Both the position numbers and the translations under genes were made by a program. Positions 23,587-29,295 of a stretch of DNA of 29,295 bases are shown here, piece by piece. Within the stretch, counting starts at the first letter, position 1. Each line of letters begins with the position of its first letter. This DNA comes from Gammaproteobacteria bacterium (GTDB lineage Bacteria > Pseudomonadota > Gammaproteobacteria > DSM-19610): NCBI GenBank assembly GCA_011371465.1, contig DRQL01000275.1, positions 1-29,295 of the forward strand. The letters run 5' to 3'. The notes under the pieces were generated by a model. That model had not been told where the DNA came from. It searched no databases and worked only from the letters and a program-made list of their open reading frames with translations.

Positions 23587-24804
23587 ATGGATTTAAGCGC
23601 TCTCGAAAACCGTGTACACGCCATCCGGTTGCACATCCATGCACCCGACGGGCGGGTGCATCGCGTCGGCGACAACGGCCCGCTGATCGACTGGCACCTG
23701 CACACGCCGCACACCCTGCCCGCCATTCTCAAACGCCCGGAAATCAACCTGGGCAACAGCTATGTCCGCGGTGAATGGGATGTCGATACGCGGCGGCTCG
23801 CCGACCTGGTCCAGACCCTGGTTTCAAAACGCGCCCGGGCGCACTGGCTGCCCGGAAACTGGTTACGGCAACTGCGCGCCAGGTTGCCGCACAGCCACAG
23901 GGCGAAAGCCCTGCCGCGCTGGCAGGATACCAGCCTGTGGACCGCGCGCCTGTGCCTGGGTGACCAGCCGTTTCACGGCTGCCCGCTATACAGTGAGCCG
24001 GGCATGCCCCTCGAGCAGGCGCAACGCACCCGTTTTCGCAGCATTGCCGCACGCCTGCAGATCCGACCCGGCCAGCAACTGCTGGACCTGAATGCCGGCT
24101 GGGGCGCGCTGCCGCTGTTCCTGGCCGAACAGACCGGCGCCCGGATCACGGCCCTGGTAAAAAGCCGTGAACAACTGCGCTACGCACAGAGTGAAGCGCG
24201 CCGCCGCGGGCTGGAAGCCTCCGTGCATTTCAGGCCGGGCAGCTTTCACCAGTGCCGGGGACGCTTTGACCGCGTACTGGCCAGCGGCTTTTTTGAGGCC
24301 TACAGCGAACTGACTTACCCGGTTCTGTTTCAACGCATCGCTGAACTGCTGCAGGACGACGGATTCGTGTGGTTGCAGGTAACCGGTCGCAGCCAGGACA
24401 CCGCACTCAGCCACCGCTGGTACCAGCGCCAGCTACCTTCCCCGCACAGCCTGCCGCTGCTGTCAGACCTTGCCAACGCAATGCAAACCACCGGCTTGCG
24501 CCCCCTGTTGCTCGAAGACCAGACCGCGCACCAGGTTCAGAACCTGGATAACCAGGCCCGGCGCTTCCATCGCCACCGCTGCAACATCAGCAAACGTTTC
24601 GGGGAAACGCGCACACGCTACTGGGAATTCAAGCTCGCCAGCCAGGCCACGGCCATGCGTTGGGGGCAGCTGAGCCAGTACGAGCTGCTGCTGGGTAATA
24701 CACGCAGCACCTGCCCCGTTTTCGACCAGGCCCTGCAGTTGCCGGCAGCGCGTTTGCCGACGGCGATTACCGACCGGATACCGGGGCTGACCAGGCCGAC
24801 CTGA
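23587..24804 (+). CDS. Divergent cyclopropane-fatty-acyl-phospholipid synthase homologue (SAM methyltransferase fold)
   Basis: The 405-residue protein starts at ATG 23587, nine bases after GAGG. The N-terminal part (ILKRPEINLGNSYVRGEWDVD) matches the substrate domain of CFA synthases, which in active enzymes has LGEAYMDGWWD-type sequence. The methyltransferase core is present but altered: LLDLNAGWGALPLFLAE in place of LDIGCGWGGLA, LVKSREQLRYAQSEA, and no FPGG or YSCAYW motif (HGCPLYSEPG stands near that position). The SGFFEAYSE segment keeps a Glu where active enzymes have SVGMFEHVG, but the His is gone. It may be an inactive or re-purposed paralogue rather than a true lipid cyclopropanase. 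C-terminal phrases (RRFHRHR, WEFKLASQATAMRWGQLSQYEL) still fit the family. It is convergent with adk; 30 bp separate the two stops. Confidence 0.72.
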   Translation: MDLSALENRVHAIRLHIHAPDGRVHRVGDNGPLIDWHLHTPHTLPAILKRPEINLGNSYVRGEWDVDTRRLADLVQTLVSKRARAHWLPGNWLRQLRARLPHSHRAKALPRWQDTSLWTARLCLGDQPFHGCPLYSEPGMPLEQAQRTRFRSIAARLQIRPGQQLLDLNAGWGALPLFLAEQTGARITALVKSREQLRYAQSEARRRGLEASVHFRPGSFHQCRGRFDRVLASGFFEAYSELTYPVLFQRIAELLQDDGFVWLQVTGRSQDTALSHRWYQRQLPSPHSLPLLSDLANAMQTTGLRPLLLEDQTAHQVQNLDNQARRFHRHRCNISKRFGETRTRYWEFKLASQATAMRWGQLSQYELLLGNTRSTCPVFDQALQLPAARLPTAITDRIPGLTRPT

Positions 24805-24808
24805 GAAG

Positions 24809-24834
24809 CGCGGTCAGGGGACCGCTCCTGCGGG
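24809..24834. repeat. Family C single arm between convergent genes
   Basis: This 26-bp stretch is identical to the right arm of the inverted repeat at 27906-27934. It fills the 30-bp gap between the CFA-like stop and the adk stop, and abuts the adk TAA without providing it. Confidence 0.75.
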
Positions 24835-25941
24835 TTAGCGCTTTCGCGCGGGTCTTTTTTTCGCGGCCTTTTTCTTTGTGGTTTTTTTCGCCACTTTTTT
24901 CCGGCTCACGGTCTTTTTCTTCACCGGGGCCTTTTTGGCCGCTGCCTTCTTTTTCGTCACTGCTTTCTTTTTAGCCACTTTTTTGGCGGACACTTTTTTC
25001 GTCACTGCTTTTTTCTTCGCCACCTTTTTGCCGGTGACGGTTTTTTTCGTTACGGCCTTTTTCCGACTGACCGTCTTCTTCTTGCTGGCGGTTTTTTTCT
25101 TCACCTGCGTTTTTTTCTTCGCTCCCGCTTTCTTTGCCACCGCCTTTTTCCCGGCCGCCGGTGCTGCAACGGCCTTCTTCGTCGTTTTGCCGCTGCCACC
25201 GGCTTTGGCGGCCGACCCGTCCGCGGCGGTATTTTGCTTGCGCGCTACGGCACGGCGAATGGCGGCCGATCGGTCGCGGCTTCCCAGCGTGGCGCGGACT
25301 TCCTCAACCGCCTTGCTGAGCGCCCTGAACACATCCTGGATTTCACCGCTGCCCTGGATCACCCGCAGCCGGCCCTGTTCCCGGTAGCGTTCCACCACTG
25401 GCAGGGTCTGGGTCTCGTAGATGCGCAGGCGATTGCCTATGGTCTCTTCATTGTCGTCGGAGCGGCGTTTCAGGCGCCCGCCACACACATCGCAACTGTC
25501 ATCCATGCGCGGGGGAGCATAGAACATGTTGTAACTGGCGCCACAACTGACGCAGGTGCGGCGACCCAGCAGACGCTGCAGGATACTGTCCACCTCGACC
25601 TCGATGAGCACCGCCAGGTCGATCGGCCGGCCGAGTTCCTCGAACAGTTCGTCCAGCTGTTCCGCCTGCGCCAGGTTGCGCGGAAATCCATCGAGGATAA
25701 AACCCTGGCGCGCATCCGGCTGCTGCATCCGCTCACGGATCACGCCCATGACGATCTCGTCCGATACCAGCTTGCCGGCATCCATCACCGCCTTGGCGGC
25801 CTTGCCCAGCGGGGTTCCGGCCGCCACGGCCTTGCGCAAAAGGTCACCGGTGGAGATTTCGGGGATCTTGTATTGCTCGGCCAGTAGCTGTCCCTGGGTC
25901 CCTTTTCCACACCCCGGCGCGCCTAAAAGTACAAGTCTCAT
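24835..25941 (-). CDS. adk: Adenylate kinase with lysine-rich histone H1-like C-terminal tail
   Basis: Residues 1-220 form a complete long-type adenylate kinase (ATP + AMP to 2 ADP): P-loop GAPGCGKGTQ, the AMP site STGDLLRKAV, GFILDGFPRN, and the LID with RRTC-VSCGASYN and CDVCGG. Cys130, 133, 150 and 153 make a Cys4 zinc-type LID, more usual in Gram-positive Adk. After about residue 235 the protein continues in frame with some 130 residues built of KKA, KKT and AVTKK units. The last 118 residues hold about 50 lysines and no acidic residue. This resembles histone H1/AlgP-type DNA-binding tails, so nucleic-acid or polyphosphate/PPi binding is possible but unproven. The frame is unbroken with no ribosome site for a separate tail gene. 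ATG 25941 is the standard start; the upstream ribosome site is weak. Confidence 0.93.
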   Translation of the reverse strand: MRLVLLGAPGCGKGTQGQLLAEQYKIPEISTGDLLRKAVAAGTPLGKAAKAVMDAGKLVSDEIVMGVIRERMQQPDARQGFILDGFPRNLAQAEQLDELFEELGRPIDLAVLIEVEVDSILQRLLGRRTCVSCGASYNMFYAPPRMDDSCDVCGGRLKRRSDDNEETIGNRLRIYETQTLPVVERYREQGRLRVIQGSGEIQDVFRALSKAVEEVRATLGSRDRSAAIRRAVARKQNTAADGSAAKAGGSGKTTKKAVAAPAAGKKAVAKKAGAKKKTQVKKKTASKKKTVSRKKAVTKKTVTGKKVAKKKAVTKKVSAKKVAKKKAVTKKKAAAKKAPVKKKTVSRKKVAKKTTKKKAAKKRPARKR

Positions 25942-26016
25942 GCTGCTGTCTCGCTCTTTATCTCTTTGTTATTAAAGGATACTTCTGACCCTTACCCGGC
26001 GCCCCGAAGATTCGGA

Positions 26017-26047
26017 ATAATAAAAGAATTTTCATGGGGACATTCAA
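26017..26047 (-). promoter_or_regulatory. Possible sigma-70 promoter for adk
   Basis: On the minus strand TTGAAT (26042-26047) and TTTTAT (26020-26025) are 16 bp apart; TATTAT (26017-26022) is an alternative -10 at 19 bp. It lies in the AT-rich 248-bp gap between adk and the divergent gene at 26190. I see no other feature in that gap. Confidence 0.3.
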
Positions 26048-26189
26048 TTTTTTGCATGGCTGAATCACCGAACAGTGATTAAGCTACCGCCTGCACAAGG
26101 CCGAAGTCAAACAAAGCACCTGAATTTTATTGCTTTTTGCTCTATGCTTTAGCGCCTTTTTCAAACCCGCGGGGACCATCCAGACCAGC

Positions 26190-26543
26190 ATGAGCGGAAT
26201 TCCTGACTATTCAGACAGCGAATTGTGGATCATAAATTCCACGCTCGAAGAGCGCTACGGCCAACCGGTCGAGGTGCAGCTGGCTGAGTCCGAGATGCGC
26301 CTGGACCGGGGCAGAACCGAGCTGGCCGTCTGTCCTACCGCGTACTGGGAGGTGGATGGCTGTCACTTCGTGATCGTCAAAACCGGCGACAACCGTTACC
26401 GCTGCCAGTTCTTTTACCGAATTCACCAGATGTACGGCACCGGCGTGGAGGAATACGACGACCTCACCGAGTGTGTCGTCAGCCTGCTGCAGGTCCAGGC
26501 GGATCACCATGCCGCTGAACACGCCGAAGGCAGCAACCCGTAA
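26190..26543 (+). CDS. Conserved-looking hypothetical protein upstream of pfp
   Basis: The 117-residue acidic soluble protein begins MSGIPDYSDSELWIINSTLE and contains VEVQLAESEMRLDRG, CPTAYWEVDGCHFVIVKTG, YRCQFFYRIHQMYGTGVEEY and DDLTECVVSLLQVQADH. The alternation of strands and helices looks like one small alpha/beta domain; no catalytic motif is evident. I do not recognise a named family. It ends 28 bp before pfp on the same strand, so cotranscription and a role in PPi or sugar-phosphate metabolism are plausible. The start at 26190 is preferred over the ATG at 26130, whose first 20 residues are hydrophobic and lie in AT-rich DNA. If the longer start were used it would add a short signal-like segment. 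Confidence 0.65.
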   Translation: MSGIPDYSDSELWIINSTLEERYGQPVEVQLAESEMRLDRGRTELAVCPTAYWEVDGCHFVIVKTGDNRYRCQFFYRIHQMYGTGVEEYDDLTECVVSLLQVQADHHAAEHAEGSNP

Positions 26544-26571
26544 TTTCAATGCAACAGCCAGGAGACTTTTG

Positions 26572-27849
26572 ATGGCGAAATCCACAGGAAAGAAAAACGC
26601 ATTCTACGCGCAGTCGGGCGGTGTGACCGCCGTCATCAACGCCAGTGCCTGCGGCGTGATCGAGACCGCACGCCAGCACAAGGACCGCATCGGCAAGGTC
26701 TACGCCGGCCGCAACGGCATCATCGGCGCACTGACCGAGGACCTGATCGACACCAGCAAGGAATCGGCACGCGCCATCGCCGCGCTGCGCCATACCCCGA
26801 GTGGTGCCTTCGGCTCCTGCCGCTACAAGATGAAAAGCCTGGAAGCCAACAAGCGCGAATACGACCGCCTGATCGAAGTCTTCGCGGCGCACAACATCGG
26901 CTACTTCTTTTACAACGGCGGCGGCGACTCGGCCGACACCTGCCTGAAAGTCTCACAGCTGTCGAAGGCCACCGGCTATCCCATCCAGGCCATCCATGTA
27001 CCCAAGACGGTAGACAACGACCTGCCGATTACTGACAACTGCCCGGGCTTCGGCTCCGTGGCCAAGTACATCGCCGTTTCCACCCGCGAGGCCAGCTTCG
27101 ACGTCGCATCCATGTGCGCCACCTCCACCAAGATCTTTGTGCTGGAAGTCATGGGCCGCCACGCCGGCTGGATTGCTGCAGCCGGCGGTATGGCTGCTAC
27201 CGAGGACACCGACCTGCCGATCGTGATCCTGTTCCCGGAAGTGAAATTCAGCCAGACAAAATTCCTCAAACTGGTAAAGGAAAAGGTGAAGCAGTATGGC
27301 TACTGCTCCATCGTCGTTTCTGAAGGCGTACAGGACCGTTCCGGCAAGTTCCTCGCCGACCAGGGGCTGAAGGATGCCTTCGGTCATGCCCAGCTGGGTG
27401 GTGTGGCGCCGGTGATCGCCGGCCTGATCCGCGACAAGCTGGGTTACAAGTACCACTGGGCCGTGGCGGACTACCTGCAGCGCGCCGCACGCCATATCTC
27501 CAGCAAGTCCGACGTGGAGCAGGCCTACGCCATGGGCAAGGCCGCGGTGGAAATGGCGCTGGCCGGCAAGAACTCGGTCATGCCGACCATCAAGCGCACC
27601 TCCAGCAAGCCCTACCGCTGGAAGATCGGCGAAGCGAAGCTGTCGCGCGTGGCCAACGTCGAAAAGATGATGCCCATGAGCTTCATCAGCAAGGACGGCT
27701 TTGGCATCACCAAAAAATGCCGCGATTACCTCGAACCCCTGATCGCCGGCGAAGACTACCCGCCCTACGGCAAGGACGGCATGCCGAAATACGTGCAGCT
27801 GAAAAATACCGCCGTGCGGAAAAAACTGGCCGGCTTCAAGGTGAAGTGA
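26572..27849 (+). CDS. pfp: Pyrophosphate-dependent 6-phosphofructokinase
   Basis: The 425-residue enzyme converts fructose-6-phosphate and PPi to fructose-1,6-bisphosphate and phosphate, reversibly. PPi specificity is indicated by two residues: Asp119 in NGGGDS where ATP enzymes have Gly (GGDGS), and Lys145 in PKTVDND where ATP enzymes have Gly (GTIDND). Asp148 of that motif is the catalytic base. VLEVMGRHAGWIAAAGG, ILFPEVKF and LGGVAPVIAGLIRD-type segments complete the family pattern. ATG 26572 follows AGGAG at good spacing. It lies between two small hypothetical genes and upstream of hppA, so PPi made or used here can be balanced by the proton pump. In autotrophs this enzyme type can also act on sedoheptulose phosphates. 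Confidence 0.93.
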   Translation: MAKSTGKKNAFYAQSGGVTAVINASACGVIETARQHKDRIGKVYAGRNGIIGALTEDLIDTSKESARAIAALRHTPSGAFGSCRYKMKSLEANKREYDRLIEVFAAHNIGYFFYNGGGDSADTCLKVSQLSKATGYPIQAIHVPKTVDNDLPITDNCPGFGSVAKYIAVSTREASFDVASMCATSTKIFVLEVMGRHAGWIAAAGGMAATEDTDLPIVILFPEVKFSQTKFLKLVKEKVKQYGYCSIVVSEGVQDRSGKFLADQGLKDAFGHAQLGGVAPVIAGLIRDKLGYKYHWAVADYLQRAARHISSKSDVEQAYAMGKAAVEMALAGKNSVMPTIKRTSSKPYRWKIGEAKLSRVANVEKMMPMSFISKDGFGITKKCRDYLEPLIAGEDYPPYGKDGMPKYVQLKNTAVRKKLAGFKVK

Positions 27850-27858
27850 CTCCAATCA

Positions 27859-27934
27859 CCCGCAGGAGCGGTCCCCTGACCGCGAATCGCGAGTCGAAAC
27901 TGAGCATTCGCGGTCAGGGGACCGCTCCTGCGGG
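27859..27934. repeat. Perfect 29-bp family C inverted repeat after pfp
   Basis: Arms 27859-27887 and 27906-27934 are perfect reverse complements with an 18-nt loop (27888-27905). It starts ten bases after the pfp stop and ends 35 bases before the next small gene. As RNA it would be a very stable hairpin that could end or protect the pfp transcript; no T-run follows. Confidence 0.9.
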
Positions 27935-27969
27935 GCTCTACGGCAATACAGGCAAAAGCAGATGCATCC

Positions 27970-28167
27970 ATGACCCTTGCAAAAGCACGAGAACTGTTAG
28001 GCGTCCAGGCCAGCATGGGTGGCGGCTATAACCGTAACGGGGCAAAACTGATTCTTGCCGAGGTGCAAAAGGAACACGGACAAGTTGCCACAGATCAATT
28101 AATTCGCGAGTTCGATCTGGAACAATTGTTCGGCTTCAAACCGGGCGCGGAATTCAGGGCGCCCTGA
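27970..28167 (+). CDS. Small hypothetical protein (65 residues) between pfp and hppA
   Basis: The product starts MTLAKARELLGVQASMGGGY and continues NRNGAKLILAEVQKEHGQ, then VATDQLIREFDLEQLFG with a short polar end. It is soluble and mostly helical, with a GGGYNRN turn between two helices; I do not know a named family. It is read in the same direction as pfp and hppA, with repeats on both sides. Its balanced amino acid content and codon use, like the neighbouring genes, favour a real gene. No good ribosome site is visible before the ATG. Confidence 0.62.
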   Translation: MTLAKARELLGVQASMGGGYNRNGAKLILAEVQKEHGQVATDQLIREFDLEQLFGFKPGAEFRAP

Positions 28168-28230
28168 ATCGTAATGCAAAACGGATCAATGAGTTCACAC
28201 TCGATTGATCACGGCTGGTGATGTAGTGAT

Positions 28231-28330
28231 GTAGGTTGGATTAGACGCGCAGCGTCGTAATCCAACGCAGCGGTTGAAAACAGCAATTTATTGCTGGATT
28301 ACGGCGCTTTGCGCCTAATCCAACCTACCG
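28231..28330. repeat. Pair of family B hairpins upstream of hppA
   Basis: The first unit (28235-28266) has the stem gttggatta / taatccaac with a longer inner palindrome (gacgcgcagcgtc). The second unit, in opposite orientation, covers 28295-28330 (tggattacggcgc / gcgcctaatcca). They fill most of the 239-bp gap between the 65-residue gene and hppA. Confidence 0.8.
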
Positions 28331-28346
28331 GATGTACGGGATATGT

Positions 28347-28368
28347 CCGGGTCGGTTTTCTGACCCGG
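28347..28368. other. Small hairpin in the hppA leader
   Basis: Perfect 7-bp stem ccgggtc (28347-28353) and gacccgg (28362-28368) with an 8-nt loop, 38 bp before the hppA start. No T-run follows, so it is not a clear terminator; it could be a leader structure or chance. Confidence 0.35.
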
Positions 28369-28406
28369 TGGACGAATTTAAAACAGTGGTCGTCGGAGGA
28401 AACACC

Positions 28407-29295
28407 ATGTCAACAGAATTGATCTTTGCGCTGGTCTGCGCGGGCGCCGCCATCGCCTATGGCGTTTTTGCGGTGCAGTGGATACTCGCCAAACCGGCCG
28501 GCAACGAGCGCATGCAGGAAATCGCTCAGGCAATTCAGGAAGGCGCCAAGGCCTATCTCAACCGCCAGTACACCACCATCGGCATGGCCGGTATCGTCGT
28601 GCTGGTCCTGATCGGTGCCTTCATCGGCTGGCCGACGGCCACCGGCTTTGCGATCGGTGCAGTATTTTCGGGCATGGCCGGCTACATTGGCATGAACATA
28701 TCAGTGCGTTCCAATGTGCGCACCGCGCAGGCCGCCAACAACGGGCTGGATGCGGCCATGCAGATCGCTTTCCGCGGCGGCGCCATTACCGGCATGCTGG
28801 TGGTGGGCCTGGGCCTGCTGGGTGTGGCCGGTTACTACTCCATCCTGCTGGCCATGAACGTGGAAGACCCGATTCATCCGCTGGTCGGACTGGCCTTCGG
28901 CGGCTCACTGATCTCCATCTTTGCCCGACTGGGTGGCGGTATTTTTACCAAGGGCGCCGACGTCGGCGCTGATATCGTCGGCAAGGTGGAAGCCGGCATC
29001 CCTGAAGATGACCCGCGTAACCCCGCGGTGATCGCCGACAACGTCGGTGACAACGTTGGTGACTGCGCCGGCATGGCCGCTGACCTGTTCGAGACCTACG
29101 CGGTTACCGTGGTCGCCACCATGCTGCTGGGCGGCCTGATGATGAAAGACTTCGCCGTGCAGGCGGCCACCTACCCGCTGGTGCTGGGTGGCGTATCCAT
29201 CATTGCCTCGATCATCGGCACCTTCTTTGTCAAGGCGCGTGACGGTGGCAAGATCATGAACGCCCTGTACCGCGGCCTGATCGTGGCGGGTATCC
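28407..29295 (+). CDS. hppA: Membrane-bound H+-translocating pyrophosphatase, 3' partial
   Basis: The frame opens at ATG 28407, seven bases after GGAGGA, and runs off the end of the window with 296 codons visible (the full family has about 670-770). The N-terminal membrane helices are followed by MQEIAQAIQEGAKAYLNRQY and then the catalytic loop: GGGIFTKGADVGADIVGKVE, PEDDPRNPAVIADNVGDNVG and DCAGMAADLFETY, which bind Mg-PPi. The enzyme hydrolyses PPi and pumps protons (or in some members Na+) across the inner membrane, and can run backwards to make PPi. The residue that separates K+-dependent from K+-independent types lies beyond the window. It follows pfp, which uses PPi. Confidence 0.96.
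   Translation, partial: MSTELIFALVCAGAAIAYGVFAVQWILAKPAGNERMQEIAQAIQEGAKAYLNRQYTTIGMAGIVVLVLIGAFIGWPTATGFAIGAVFSGMAGYIGMNISVRSNVRTAQAANNGLDAAMQIAFRGGAITGMLVVGLGLLGVAGYYSILLAMNVEDPIHPLVGLAFGGSLISIFARLGGGIFTKGADVGADIVGKVEAGIPEDDPRNPAVIADNVGDNVGDCAGMAADLFETYAVTVVATMLLGGLMMKDFAVQAATYPLVLGGVSIIASIIGTFFVKARDGGKIMNALYRGLIVAGI

Noticed and set aside
24838..25239. Adk lysine tail as a sequencing frameshift into a neighbouring gene
   Set aside because: The frame shows no break, the tail has its own regular repeat units and there is no separate start with a ribosome site, so a genuine extension is more likely.
24878..25387. 169-codon plus-strand frame rich in Phe
   Set aside because: It is the complement of the adk lysine tail (AAA/AAG read as TTT/CTT), not a membrane protein.
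26953..27855. 300-codon minus-strand frame
   Set aside because: Antisense to pfp; no recognisable domain and it covers the same codons in complement.

Overview
The window looks like a chromosomal segment of a free-living, GC-rich gammaproteobacterium, possibly a Chromatiales- or Ectothiorhodospira-like sulfur or C1 oxidiser. The basis is the gene content: a complete pseudopilin-to-GspN block of a type II secretion system, the thiD-thiE-hemL order, mpl with ubiX, and a pyrophosphate-linked pair (PPi-dependent phosphofructokinase and H+-pumping pyrophosphatase) that is typical of autotrophic or methanotrophic gammaproteobacteria. The taxonomic placement is inference. I see no rRNA, tRNA, CRISPR array, transposase, integrase or phage gene.

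Layout. 1-4298 (+) is the end of an exopolysaccharide locus: a 5'-truncated Wzz/GumC-type chain-length protein, a CpsD-type tyrosine autokinase, an ExeA-like AAA+ ATPase carrying an extra C-terminal pseudo-receiver domain, and a VanZ-family membrane protein. 4472-6473 holds cysQ (-), a YrfG-type nucleotidase (+) and a YkgJ-type cysteine-cluster protein (-). 6508-13632 (-) is one tightly overlapped operon, gspG-H-I-J-K-L-M-N, followed by a probable PilZ-like protein; gspC, D, E and F are not here. 13871-15348 has a class II aldolase homologue, a DUF5063-like protein and a rubredoxin. 15692-18588 (+) is thiD-thiE-hemL. 18685-20724 (+) is a DedA-PAP2-LssY fusion. 20876-23489 (-) is a membrane protein, mpl and ubiX. 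23587-24804 (+) is a degenerate cyclopropane-fatty-acid-synthase homologue. 24835-25941 (-) is adenylate kinase with a histone H1-like lysine-rich tail of about 130 residues. 26190-29295 (+) holds a hypothetical gene, pfp, a 65-residue hypothetical gene and the 5' part of hppA.

The gaps between genes are full of short palindromic elements of three families. Family A is a 'gtcattccggcgcaggccgg' hairpin. Family B is a 'gtaggttggatta...taatccaac' hairpin. Family C is a 'gtaggagcggtcccctgaccgcga' element, often as inverted pairs. Family C sits directly on gene ends, and in four genes it supplies the TAG stop codon.

The observations I consider most worth following are the lysine-rich tail on adenylate kinase, the pseudo-receiver fused to the polysaccharide-locus ATPase, the repeat-supplied stop codons, and the PPi-metabolism island with two small unknown genes. 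I did not find a clearly new defence or mobile system. Gene starts were chosen by family length and visible ribosome binding sites, and all assignments are from reading the translations without database searches.
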